From assembly GCA_963971425.1 (NCBI GenBank), contig OZ020519.1:14276028-14340027 (forward strand): 64,000 nt of DNA. The letters run 5' to 3'. A program made the position numbers and the translations under genes. The DNA comes from Bryoerythrophyllum caledonicum. Taxonomy: Eukaryota; Streptophyta; Bryopsida; Pottiales; Pottiaceae. Of this stretch, positions 20,096-30,950 are shown piece by piece (the first letter of the stretch is position 1; every line of letters starts with the position of its first letter). Under the pieces are notes generated by a model, which saw nothing but the letters and a program-made list of their open reading frames with translations, was not told the DNA's origin and did not search any database.

Positions 20096-21442
20096 TTATG
20101 GGTTGAATTTCAGAGGAGGGTTGGTGTTGTATTGTGGGTGAGGTGGTAGAGGATGAATATGATTACAAGGGTAGGTGGGATAAGGAAGGGTTGACCAAAG
20201 TTTACTCTGATTGATTTTGGGTTGGATTGGAGTTGGTGGGGCCGGATTAGTGTAGATATAGTCAATGCCTAGTGATTGTGTTGTGGTCTGGATTATAGCT
20301 AGTTGTTCTGTATTACATATGATATTTTTGTTATGATGTATACATAAGATTTGTAAACTAGATGGTTCGATGTGTTTTTTGTTAGATGTATGGTTTAGGG
20401 TGGGTTTGGTATATGTGATGGTATCTGCATCAAAGAGTGTAATGATGTGTGTATCAATAAATGGTCCTATATATGGTGTAGAATTTTTGTACCAATTTAT
20501 GTCTGGCGCAATTATAAAAGTTATATTGTTTGGATGCTGTTGTGCAGCTAATCTGGCCCAGTGTATAGCTTGTTGAACATCTTGATTGGTATGCGGATGT
20601 GCAAGTCCTTTACCATGCCATTTGGAGTCAAATGCTTTCCCTAGTGAACCGAAGACTTTATCACGGTCAAAAGGTGAAAAAAATTTGTTTAGAGTTGTAG
20701 GGCAAGTGATTGGTGATGAGAAATATGTGTGTTGTATGTCAAATATCTGTATTAGAGAATGAAGGATTTCAGTAGGTAAAGTATATTGCGCCGAGCGATG
20801 GGGGATTTTGTTAAAGAGTTGAGGTTTATATCTTTGATATAGCCAGATTATTTTAGTTTCAAAGGGTTGTGTACCTGGAGTGAGGTCAAGAATGTTGTCT
20901 TTAGATTGTTGGTATTGTGTCCATAACCATTTCAATCGTGTGGTGGGTATTGTGGTAAGGTGATGTCCATTTTGTTCATAAAGTTGAGTTTTTTCGTTTT
21001 GGACTATTATTGTGGGTGTGGAGATGTGAATATCTTTTTCTGGATTACAGTCTGTAGTAATAATTGAGAGGAGTGGGATGTTTGTTGGTGGGTGGACGTA
21101 TCGGGTGTTAGTGGTTTGTATTTGGGGGTGGTGGACTGCTAATATATTGGCATAGTGGTTGTATTGTTGTTGTTGGAAGTATTGGATAAGGAGTGAGATG
21201 TTGTGGTTAATCACGATTGTGTTATTCCATGGAAATAGATGGCACTGTGGTTGCCATTTTATATATTGGATGTTATTATTGAGTATCCATTGACATAGAA
21301 ATGTTTCGTCTTTTTTTACAATGATATGTTTATCGGTATATTTCCGAGTGCGATGGTTGATTATTTTAAAAATAGGATATGTGGAAGGGTTTTTAATTAT
21401 CTTCGAGGGAGGACGTATAAGTGATGTGTTACTATGGATCAA
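20096..21442 (-). pseudogene. LINE ORF2 copy B: PCIF1-like adenine methyltransferase-like segment
   Basis: A 448-codon open stretch between reverse transcriptase and RNase H, in frame with the latter. Residues about 197-350 follow the layout of the PCIF1 family (cap-adenosine N6-methyltransferases). They start with LYQRY, then LPTEILHSL, an aromatic-Ser-Ser-Pro block (TYFSSPITC), FFSPFDRDKVFGSLGKAFD, a Gly-rich turn, a helix rich in Ala, then TFIIAPDINW. The catalytic NPPF tetrad expected after the Gly turn reads AHPHT here (20602-20588), so methyl transfer is doubtful. The first 190 residues match nothing I know. It is absent from copy A because that copy is truncated. The family assignment rests on remembered motif order alone; another Rossmann methyltransferase remains possible. 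Confidence 0.5.
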
Positions 21443-21909
21443 TGGGGGGTCAGGGGTTGTTGTGATTTGCGTTGTGGTATTGTTGGGTACGATAATATAT
21501 GTGTGTTTTAGTGTACGGGGTGGGTAATGTAGGGTGCATAGCAGAGAACATTGTTCAGTACATGTGGGTTGACAGAATAATTGCGTGGCAATGTGAAGTG
21601 CTGTTTTAATTAGTTTTGTGGGGGTGCTATAAAATTGTTTGAAATCATTGTGGTCCAGTAATTGTGTGCCATTAGGCAGAATAATCTGTTGGAGTTTTGT
21701 GATGTTATACGTATGTAGTAATTTGTTAGATAGTGTGGTATTTAGGTCAGGTAATTGTTCAGATTCCGTGTTCCAGTTTTGTTCGAGTGGTGATGGTTTT
21801 AGTAGGAATTGTTCAAGAGTACTACGAAGATGAATGCCCGCGTAGGATTTTAGTAGGAATATAGTGCGGGTGATGGGAGAACGGATACAATCTGATTTTT
21901 TTAGACGTG

Positions 21910-22239
21910 TTAGGAGTTGAGTTTGGCAAGGATGAATTTTAGCAGACCGTAATATATAACTCCAGGTTTTCCTGTGTCATTCAGTGCTTTAAGTAATTGA
22001 TCACCTATACATTGGAAATATGCATTTTTTCGTGAGAAGGCATTCATTCCATATAAATTTGTTGGAAGTTGGGTAATAATATTTGACATGCATTTGGGAA
22101 GACCACATATAGTTTTGTGAAGTGCGATGATTTTCTTGTCAAGTTTTTTTATAGCCGGCATAGAGTAAGGTACTGAATAGAAGCTGTATGCTATGCCTGC
22201 TCGTATTACAGTGTCAGCTATATGGATTTTTTGTTTCAT
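21910..22239 (-). pseudogene. LINE ORF2 copy B: post-RT connector segment
   Basis: In the same frame as the reverse transcriptase and separated from it by one TAA near 22270. It contains AGIAYSFYSVPYSMPAIKKL and LHKTICGLPKCMSN, a pattern seen in the thumb/connector region of LINE reverse transcriptases. A frameshift between here and 21442 changes frame before the methyltransferase-like segment. Confidence 0.7.
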
Positions 22240-22269
22240 TGTACATGGGCATGTTATAAGGTCATTGCA

Positions 22270-24113
22270 TTATTTGATTAATTTGGTAGTGGTGGTATGT
22301 ATTTGTATTTTCCATTTTAAAGAAGCTACAAGCTGAATTCCAAGGTAGGGGTATGGTTCATTTTGATGTAAAATGGGTATGGTTTGTCCTCGAAAATTGA
22401 TATTTGGTGCTTGTAGACGGGTTTTGAATGTGGTTGGGTTCATTTTTAATTTGTTAGGGCTACCTGTAAGTGCGCACTTTGATACTCCTAGATCCATTCC
22501 GGTCCATTGACAAAATCTGTCAATTTTATCAAGTTGAATTTGTATGGATTGAAGTTGGGCCGTTAGAACCGCTAGGTCATTAGCATATGCCGCAGAGTTA
22601 ATGGTGGTGTTAGATGTTTGGAAAGTGTAGCCAGTATTACCACGTTGCAACCATCTTAGTAATGGTTCGAGGAAAGTAATGAAAAGGTATGGACTCAGTG
22701 TATCTCCTTGTATAGTTCCTCGTTGAATGGGAATTGGACGGGTTTGTCCAAAGTGTTCGCCTATATATGTAGTAGTGGATTCGGAGTATATATTGCCAAT
22801 AAGAGCAATTGAATCTAAAGGGAATCCTAAATCATGCATGATGGCAAGTAATCTGGCATGGTCAATAGATCCAAAAGCATTTTTGAAATCTGTATATAGA
22901 ATGTAAATGTCTTGATTTGTAAATTTGGCATCTTCTAGGGCAGAAATAATAGTTCGTAGCTGTCTGGTTGTTCCTCTTTCTGCTCTAAAACCCTCCTGAC
23001 TGTCGTGAAGAATACGGTGTTTTTCACCGTAAGTAGATAAGATGGATGTTAACGTACTCGTAAAGAGTTTATATGTTGTATTTGTTAGTACAATTGGTCG
23101 GTGGTTGGGGAGATAAGAAGGATCACCTTTTTTATATAGCAGAATTGTTAGACTAGTTTTCCATGAGGGTGGGATTTGTTTTTGTTTGTAGCAATGTTTG
23201 AAAAAAGTTAATAATAGAGTATGAAAGCAGGGGGGGAGGTTTTTGAGAATATCATTAGAGATTTTGTCTGGGCCAGGAGCTTTGTTGTTACCGAGATTTT
23301 TTAAGCATAACTCATAAAGTTCTTGGTCAAAGTATTTGTAGAGGGGAGTTTGTTGTTCTCCATGTTCTTCTAATACAAAGCCATCTAAATCATGCCAGGG
23401 ATATTGTCTCACGCTGCATGTACAAGTGGATGGATGTTGTAGTTGATAATAACAAGTTGGGATAGTAGGATAGTTGTTTATAGTTTGTTGTAAATATATC
23501 TCGTTTGCAATTTCTTCTGGGGTTGTGATGAGATTGTTGTATCTATCAGTTATACAATTTAGTGGACAGGAGATGTTATCTTTGAATACTCTTTTGTTTA
23601 TCTTTTTTGGGCTTGTTTCGTATAGTTTTTGGTATTTAGATATTGCTTTTTTGACACAATCCCTAGAGTAGTTAGTGGTGATTTTTCTGGCTAGTTGATT
23701 TGCGTTTTTTGCAATTGTTGCTAAATTTTGAAGCCAATCTGCATGTGGTATAGAATTTGCAGGAGGTGGTGGTATGTGAGCATGAGGATGGTTTTGGATT
23801 ATATTTATGATAGGGTGGTTTCTCTAGTTATGATTGTTATTAACTATGTAGATTGTTTTTCTTATAATGTGATATGTAGAGAGATGTTTTTTCCATTGTC
23901 TAGATAGTTTTCGAGGGAGGAAGCCACCTTGTTTAGCAGTTCGGTCAGTGAGTTGTGGTAAAGGAGTTGTAGAGCATGTTTTTTCAAGAGTATTAGACAA
24001 GTTAAAGATAAGTGTATCTAAAGTTGTACATGCAGAGTGCCATTGTGTCTGTGATAAATGAGGGTTAATGTCTAGTATGTTAATTAGGTTTTCAATAATG
24101 TGTGAGTTTTCTT
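22270..24113 (-). pseudogene. LINE ORF2 copy B: reverse transcriptase
   Basis: The frame holds the full fingers-palm of a LINE reverse transcriptase from about 23340: NKAPGPDKIS, SWKTSLTILLYKKGD, NHRPIVL, GFRAERGTT, motif A DFKNAFGSIDH, motif B RGTIQGDTLSPYLF, and motif C AYANDLAV (22587-22576). Motif C reads YAND where LINEs have a [F/Y]xDD box, so one catalytic Asp is Asn (AAT for GAT). Upstream, 24113-23412 encodes the linker seen in copy A (FLPRKLSRQWKKHL, TSPKKINKRVF) with a TAG near 23825 where copy A has Trp. A frameshift near 24114 separates this segment from the endonuclease. Confidence 0.9.
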
Positions 24114-25631
24114 CTATGAATTGAGATTGAAATAATGAAATATTAAGTTCAGGATAGGATTAAGAATTCTTTTAGGATATGTTTTTATTAAGGTAGGTGG
24201 TCTAGATATAAGTGTGTTTGGTGGTAAGTGTAGTTGAATGGGGTAGTGGTCTGAATTAAGGTTTAGGGTGGTGTCAGTAGTTGATGTCATGTTTTGTTGG
24301 ATAGACGTGTTTACGTAGAATCCGTCAATGAGGCTAGTGGTAGAGTAATTTAGGCCACCTTGTCTTGAATAAGATGTGTTTGTGGGAATGTAGGTGAGAT
24401 TGATATTTGTGGTGAATAATTGCCATTGTATATCTTCAGTTGTTGGATTGGTGTGTATGTTGTCTATTGTACGACCAATGAGGGCAATATCTCTATTAAA
24501 GTCACCGCATAGTTGGTGTATATGGTTTTGGTGGCTGTTAATGGTGTTTGAAATAGTTTCTTTGATAGAGTTAATGAGTCCGAGGTCTTCGGAGTGTGTA
24601 GGCATGTATATGTTGAGGATTAACCAAGGTTGTAGTGGTTGATTTGAGATTCGTATTATTTGAAGGTATGGTGAAATTGAGGCTGGTGTTGGGATCTTTG
24701 AGATGTTACCAGGAAATACATATTTATTATGTATCATGGTGAGAAGGCCTCCTCTAGCGGGAGTATATGGAATTCTACGCTGGATACACCTTGTAAGTGT
24801 ATGTGTATTATTAAAAATGAGCTTATAGTTTGGAAACAAGTTTTGAATATATTTAGTAGATTTCTTGGTGGTTAGTTTTGTTTCTTGGATATTTATAATA
24901 GCAGGGGTGATTAAGGTATTAAGAAGCATATTTTGGATGTTTGGGAGGGAAGTGTTGAGGTGAGAAGTATTCCAGGTAATGATATAGGTTTGTGGACTAT
25001 CAGTAAGTGTGGTTTGTGGTGTGGGTGTGATAGGAGGGAGAGGAGGGGGGTGTGAATATTCTCGTATAGGTTCAAAAATTCGGTAAGTTTCAACTAATAG
25101 TTGTTCAGGTAAATAAGGAAATTTACCCTTAAGGTGTTCAAGTGTAGGAGTTGGGGTTTCAGTGTGGAGAAAGTCATATAATTCTTTATGGATTGAGTGT
25201 TTATTGGTGAGGATGTGATTGTAGTCGTTTTGAAAGTTTGTATAAGGATGTGGTATGTGAATATGTCTCTCAGGGGGATTGTCGAGTGAGGTTAATTTTT
25301 GCTATAGTGTTGTTGTCCAATTTAATGTGGATGTTATATTATTTAAATTTGAGAGGATATTATTGCATTTTATTGTTGATGGATGTATGGTGATGACGAT
25401 AGCGTATAAAATATAAAGAGCTATGTATTGGTTTAAGCTATTTATATAGTTGTGTAGATAGGGAAGTTGACGGCTTTGTTCATCATATTGATCATGGTAT
25501 GGGTTATGTAAAGGTGCAAAAGATTTTGCTAGGTGTTGATATTCAAGGTGTAATTTAATGATACTAGGAATAAAATATGTTCTTGCTCGTCGTTTATGTA
25601 GTGGTGGATGTGCTTTGAGGAGATTAGGCAT
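24114..25631 (-). pseudogene. LINE ORF2 copy B: N-terminal region and APE endonuclease
   Basis: The ATG at 25631 directly follows the 2A motif. The N-terminal part matches copy A (YFIPSIIKLH-EYQHLA-SFAPL). A TAG at 25304-25302 interrupts it, and the frame then stays open to 24114. The endonuclease has WNTS, IQETKLT, CGDFNRDI and LNSDHYPIQL, so the catalytic Asn, Glu, Asp and His positions are retained. The copy is non-functional because of the stop and a frameshift at its end. Confidence 0.9.
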
Positions 25632-25694
25632 TGGACCGGGGTTTTGTTCAATGTCTCCACATCTATGAAGGAGGGTGGATGTGTCAAATGTATG
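25632..25694 (-). other. 2A (StopGo) peptide coding motif, copy B
   Basis: Immediately before the ORF2 ATG the frame reads LLHRCGDIEQNPGP then Met-Pro. It fits D-V/I-E-x-N-P-G-P and differs from copy A in upstream residues, in Val/Ile and in the x residue, so the core was kept while the sequence around it drifted. The frame is open for about 20 codons further upstream and then meets TAA. It shares reading frame with the small coiled-coil ORF (26243-26007) but not with the linker frame in between. Confidence 0.85.
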
Positions 25695-26004
25695 TTGTAG
25701 TGTATATTTTTTTATTTGTATAGGGATTATTTATGTTATGTATTGAACTATTTGGTTTGTTCTTTTTCTTATGTGTTGTTTGTGTTTTGTCTTTGTTTTT
25801 TAATATACTATAGAGATATATTGTATATTTTTGTTTGTTTTTAAGAGTTTTGTTTTGTTGTTTTTTGTTTTTTGGTGTAGTGTTCAAATATATCATAATG
25901 GAGGAGAAGTATTTGTTTGTTTTTTGAAGTTTTATATATTTTTGGAATTTTTTTACATAAGTAAAACACAAGACTATATAATATACCACCGCGATGGTGG
26001 ACAC
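25684..26004 (-). other. K/N/I/T/Y-rich linker frame between small ORF and 2A, copy B
   Basis: Open for over 100 codons with no good ATG at its start (GTG at 26004; first ATG internal). Composition resembles the minisatellite linker of copy A. It ends TTTYI then TGA, overlapping the 2A frame in a +1 offset. It is probably a decayed part of one continuous ORF joining the coiled coil to the 2A. Confidence 0.4.
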
Positions 26005-26006
26005 AA

Positions 26007-26243
26007 TTAGTTTGTCATGTCCATTTGTTTCTCCATGATGGACAAACTACGATGAGATGTCTCTCCTTCCTTGGATGCCTCGACTTCTCGTTCAAACGCC
26101 TCCGCTTCATGATTCTCAAGAAGTTGGATGAGGTTCATCCGGAGTGTGCTCATCTCTCCTCGCACTGTTCGGGCGGATATCGTTTGGACGGTGTCCACAT
26201 ATTGGCGTGTCTCCTCAACAATTTCTTGCTTCATTGCAACCAT
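26007..26243 (-). CDS. Small coiled-coil ORF, LINE copy B
   Basis: A 78-residue charged helix-forming product from ATG 26243 (MVAMKQEIVEE), aligned with the copy A start. Upstream in this frame there is only a GTG and then a stop. It shares EIVEE-RQY, TVRGEMSTLR and a Met-Asp-Thr/Met-Thr-Ser/Thr-Asn terminus with the copy A ORF at 3960-3763. The ORF1 stop lies 42 bases upstream and out of frame, whereas in copy A it abuts in frame. Confidence 0.6.
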   Translation of the reverse strand: MVAMKQEIVEETRQYVDTVQTISARTVRGEMSTLRMNLIQLLENHEAEAFEREVEASKEGETSHRSLSIMEKQMDMTN

Positions 26244-26284
26244 CTCTTGTCGAACTTCTACAATGGTATGGTCGGTGCCGCGCT

Positions 26285-27703
26285 TCACTTCACTTCACTT
26301 TGAGACATTCGTTGTAATTCTTCTCTTGAAAATCCAACCTTGGGAGCGTTTTCGAGTGCAATCACTGCGTTGGCTACTGCGGAATTTACATCGGTGAAGC
26401 CCCATTTGGTGACGAGTTCAATGGATGGTGCACTAGTTCCATTCAAACTCTAAGGGTGGGGAGTAAACTCAACATATTTGCCTAAAAATTTTCCGCTAGT
26501 GTTAACATGTTTCTTGTAAATCGCCGGATTAAGACAATGAATGTTGCAAATTCCAACATGTTTGCCGTGCTCCATCTTGAAGAACACATCCTTCACATTC
26601 TCCTTGCCAAAATACGCCTCAAGACTTTTTTCCAGTTCTTCGACGTTTTTTATCTTGTTTAAATTTTTTGCTATAAGAAGTAGTACGTTCTTTTTAGCCT
26701 TGTCTTCGTCACTCATTTTTCCTTTGGTTGCAAAGTATGGAGTAAAGATTTCATGATTGAGTGCAACCTTGTGTTCTTTGATTTTTTGAGCTTGTTTGGG
26801 GGAAGGAGTTTTTACCCATGCGAATTCCAAATCTACTCTCTTTTGTACATCGGTAATTTCATAGTCAAATCCCCGTGCAAAACCCTCACGGACTATTTCT
26901 TCGTGGAGGTTATACCATTGTTGGTTAACAAGGTTAGGTCCTGAGATTCTGACAGAAAGAAGATTTGCAAAGGCCAAGGAATCATAACTCTTGCAAACCT
27001 TCCGACGGTTCGGAATTCCTTCCGCAAGAGTTAAGATAAATGGCCGAATGCCTCGAAGGAGACCTACTCCATCTACTTCGGGATTTTTGAGGTGAATTTT
27101 AATAGTACCACTCCATGTATTTGTTTTGTGGTAGCACATGATAGCTAAAGCTTCACCCAGAATTTCCCCAAGTTCAATTCCCATGTCATTTAATCTCTCT
27201 CTCACCATCTCTTGGACGACATCTTTAGTCCATACTTCTATGTCTCTTAGTTGGAAAGATATCGCAATATGGTAATCAAGTGCAAAGTCATCTTCATCTA
27301 CTTCAACTTCACTTGGAAGTTGCGTTAGGTTAAAATGATGACCTTCTTTCCCATCCATTCTTTTAGATGGCCATTCTACTTGAGAGACATACGGAAAAGA
27401 AGGAAGAGCCTCTACCCTCTCTTTTGCCTCTTTCTCAGATAATCCCATCCCCACAAGTTCATTGACGGTGTGACTTGGTTCTTTTGGACTCTCACTTCTC
27501 ATAGCTATAGTGTTTAAAGTGTTAAATCCGAACCAATATGGAGGTCGGGCCAAACGAGTTGCCAGAACCTTCTTTTGGCTTGGGGACGACTTAACATCCG
27601 CATTGGACCTCTTTTGTAAAGAAACCGTGTCGCAAATACTCTCTTCTACAACTTCCATGAATTCAATTACCCGAGAGGTTGAGGCGGCATGTGCATGAGA
27701 CAT
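26285..27703 (-). pseudogene. LINE ORF1, copy B (RRM-like, one premature TAG)
   Basis: Starts at ATG 27703 (MSHAHAAS). The protein aligns with copy A ORF1 throughout, including HFNLTQLPSEVEVDE, KSYDSLAF, WVKTPSPKQA and the RRM-like pair LLIAKNLNK and HVGICNIHCLN. A TAG at 26452-26450 replaces a Lys codon of copy A directly after FTPHP. The frame then continues through GFTDVNSAVAN to the natural TGA at 26287-26285, so only about 54 C-terminal codons are lost. By family it should be the RNA-binding protein of the retrotransposition particle. Confidence 0.85.
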
Positions 27704-30700
27704 TCTGCAATGATAAATAAGAAAGATGTCATAATAATTGATTATAGAGATGTATATTGTTTTTCTTCTTCTATCCTTGATATCTTTCCCTTCCCACAAC
27801 TTACTTTGTGGGCCTCTTGGGTTTAAGATTTTTAAGAAGAAGAATCTAATGAGGTTGTCATTAGTATGTGGTTGTATGTATTTACAATTTAGGCATAAGA
27901 AGTATAGACAAATATAATGATCTTTACTATGACATGTAATAAGATTTGTTCTCACACATTTATGATATGTAATATAATAGGAGTTATCATTTTGTGGAAG
28001 AGTTTTAGGGTTATTCATAGAGGAGCACAATGAAAGATTAATTTTAACTATGTTTGGCCTATCATTCCAAGTACAAATTTTTTCAATCAAACAAAGATAT
28101 TGACCTCTATAGCAACATATTCTTACACATTTGTGGAAGGTGTCAAATGGATGGTCACCTTCCCAAAAAACGAGACTCTTTAATATTGGACACAATAACA
28201 CATGTAGACTTGCAAAATAAGTCTTAATAGTTTGAAAATATAGCAGGAAGATGGAAGGAGGAGAAGAACCTGAAATGCTTGTTGGACTATGTTGGCCGTA
28301 CTGTCTTGTTGTTCTGTTGCCTGTTGAAATTGTGGGTTGGGAGTTGGGATGAATCTTGGACTTGGTCTGGTTTACGTTGGGTTCTCGTTGTCTTGCTTCG
28401 CTGTGTCCTTGCGCTGTCCAGTCACCTGCCTTGGCGCGCTGTCTTGTCTTGTTGTGAGTCCGGTCCCGCAGTCCTGGCGCGCAGCCTCGTCTCCCCAGTG
28501 CCTGGTCTCGCAGTCTTGGCGCTCAGTCTCGTCCACCGTCTCGCGCTGGTCTCGTGATTCTCCGCATAGGGCTGCTCTGTGCTCTCCGTTGAGAGTTGTG
28601 TGGTATTTTTGCTGGTCCCTCACTACGCTACTTGGGTTCTTGCGCACTTGTTTTGTCGGCTAAGGAGCCGCACCAAGCTGAGGCGCTGTGTCGCTACGGA
28701 GGCGCTGCGACGGCGGAGGCTCTACATCATACTGAGGCGGCGATGCACCATTATGGAGACGCTGCGCCTGCTGAAGCACTACACCTGGCTGCAGCGCTAC
28801 ACCTCTACTAGGTTTCTGGGACGGCGGCTGCGAGGTTGTTGTTTCTCTACTGGCTTGCGACGATGGCTGCTGCGAAGGTACTATTTCACCTAGGGTTCGT
28901 GTCTGTTGAGGTTCTAACGAGGGTCGGTGTGTTGTATTTCTAGATAGAAAACTGTGCTGTGGGGATCTGCATCATGTACTATGACTTGCGTGTTCTGTCT
29001 ATGGGGTGAAACTGGGGTTTGGAAGGATCAAGAAAACGAATACATTTGCTGTCCTTGAGAAAGGAGGGAGTCAGGGATATTGCAGCTTCAGGCTTTGTCT
29101 AATATAGTGGAGGGTGATAGCTGGGGTTAAAGGAGATCGGCGAGTATACCTTGATGAGCGGTGTTGGTGCAGGATGTCGAATCTTGGTATTTCGTGTGTG
29201 GATCTTGCTGTGTCTGACGTGGATTTGGAGTTTGCGCGATCGGATCTTGAGGCGACTTGCGTGCGCTTGAAGGTTGCTTGTGTGTGCTGTCTATCGCAGG
29301 ATTCGCTGTAGACTTTGTTGTAGACTCAGCGCTTATCTTTTCAGGAGGCGCTTTCGGCAGGGATTGGAGGTTTGTATCTGGAGGTCATGGGTGCGCTCGA
29401 TGTGATTTGTCTTCTGAGGGGGCAAGCGCGGAAAATTTTGTTGGAGCGGTGGAGGTTGTCTTTTCGCACAATTTTGCGCTCTTCGAAGATGAGCTAGGCT
29501 TGGTAAGTTGACCACTTGCATGCATCAGGGGTTAAAATTAGAGAAATTAAAGGGATGGTGAAGAGGATTACCTTGTGGGGTGTTGATTTGGTGAGGGGTA
29601 ACTCATTGTGCGCGTTGATGGTGTTTGGGGCAGAGCTGGAGGATTCTTGTGTGCTGCACAGTTTGATGCGGCTCCGGTGGATTGGATTCGGTGAAGCTAT
29701 GCATGGACCTGCGCAATTGGCGTTGCTTTTGCCTGTTGGAGGCTCGACAGTGGAGGATTCGGCATCATTTGACAACATGTGACACAATTTGCGCATGATG
29801 TTACTTCGGAATGTGTCATTAGCCAGCTGTATATTTGCTGTAGATGCTGCTGAGGGAGTGGGTGCTGTCGTCTTTGTAGCTGTCATAGATGCCGGCACTG
29901 TGGCTAATTTGTCCTTGTTTTTGTTTCGAAGTAGGCAAGTGGCGTTGCTTTTGCTGAGGCTGCCATCGTGCACCATGGTGTATCCTTGGATTGGCTGTTG
30001 TGTGCAAATAGACCACTTGCACTTGTCTTGGGTTAAGGTGAGATAATTCAGGGTTTTGATGAGCAACTTTACCTTTTGTAACGTGAAGTTGGGGATGGGC
30101 AATGTGTTGCGTGTGTTGACTTGGTTTTGCAAAGAGTCGTCTCGATCTTGTGGATGTTTGTTACTGCTGTCGATTGGTAAGCGGCGATGGCATTTAATTT
30201 GCATGTAAGTCTGTAAATATGAAAGCAAATTTTTTGATGTAGGATTCAGGGAACTTACCTGTGATGCTGAGTCTGTGTTGGCGCAGTGTGGATGTCCCTT
30301 GCAGCACGGCTGATTTGGTATGTTGGCATCGTAGTCCTTGCGCACGCATGAGGGCTGGTCATTCGTCAACTCTAGATTTGGCCAAGGTTTTGAAGCGTTG
30401 AAAGCGGATCTGGTCAGATGGAGGGCATGCTGGCTATGCTTCAAGCGGCAAATTGGGAAGCTAATACTACTTTGAAGGCGGCCATGGAGCATCATGCGGA
30501 CTGTAGATAGTGCCTTTGTTTCTAATTGTCTAAAAGTAGTTCGGTTGTTTGTTCTATGGCTAGGCGCTATCGGTTGCTTGGGTAACTCTTCCGGTGCGTA
30601 ATAGGCGGAATGTTGCTTTAGAATCATGACATCCTGAAACTGGGCAGTGCGGTGCTGCTTGCATGCTAGCTGTTGAGCGTTGTTGTTTGCGCCTTGTTGG

Positions 30701-30950
30701 TGAGTGGCGTTCAGTTCTAAGCACTGAATTCTAAACGTTGGAAAGCTATTTGTGCATTTTTGTGAGCTCAAGGTGGGATGGCTGTTTAAGTGGGAGAAAT
30801 CAACGTGTGTATGTGGTATCAATTGTGGAATTGCTATGTGTCTAGTGTTGTGTTGTGAGTGACTATTGTCTAGTTGCGATGGTGTGTGGTGTGTATTGCA
30901 ATACATTCCTGTCTATTTGGTTTGTGAAGGAGGCTGGGAGGATGTGCAGG
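27704..30950 (-). other. 5' leader of LINE copy B with repeated cassettes
   Basis: The sense strand is A/C-rich. The part next to ORF1 aligns with the copy A leader. A cassette recurs about 500 bases apart: sense AAGGTAA, an A/T/C-rich stretch of about 50 bases, then TGCAAGTGGTC (near 29575-29510 and 30078-30010). Each starts like a splice donor. A CAGGTAAGT-type donor occurs near 30255. Near 28640-28830 the sequence is GC-rich and holds short gctgcggcg-like words. The region may contain promoter units or spliced leader exons. Confidence 0.4.
29494..30906 (-). other. 470-codon open frame in LINE leader, coding status doubtful
   Basis: A long open frame rich in Ser, Thr, Asn, Gln and His, without hydrophobic core segments or known motifs. 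Two of its parts are diverged copies of the same cassette (LPIPNFTLQKVKLL... and LPLTKSTPHKVILF..., each ending CKWS). Openness may simply reflect the A/C-rich sense strand, which contains few stop codons. Confidence 0.25.

Larger units (their letters stand above)
17371..30950 (-). mobile_element. LINE copy B, near full length, decayed
   Basis: On the - strand, in order: A/C-rich leader (30950-27704), ORF1 (27703-26285), small coiled-coil ORF (26243-26007), linker, 2A (25694-25632), ORF2 with endonuclease, reverse transcriptase, methyltransferase-like segment and RNase H (25631-18971), an extra 224-aa ORF (18216-17542) and poly(A) (17404-17371). If the leader is correctly included, the element is about 13.6 kb, unusually long for a LINE. 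Several stops and frameshifts interrupt ORF1 and ORF2. Many fit C-to-T or G-to-A decay, as expected of a methylated element. The 5' limit is approximate and no target-site duplication was recognised. Confidence 0.8.

Noticed and set aside
25684-26004. 106-aa ORF as an independent gene
   Set aside because: It begins at GTG, has the biased linker composition, and lies between two LINE coding parts; better seen as decayed linker.
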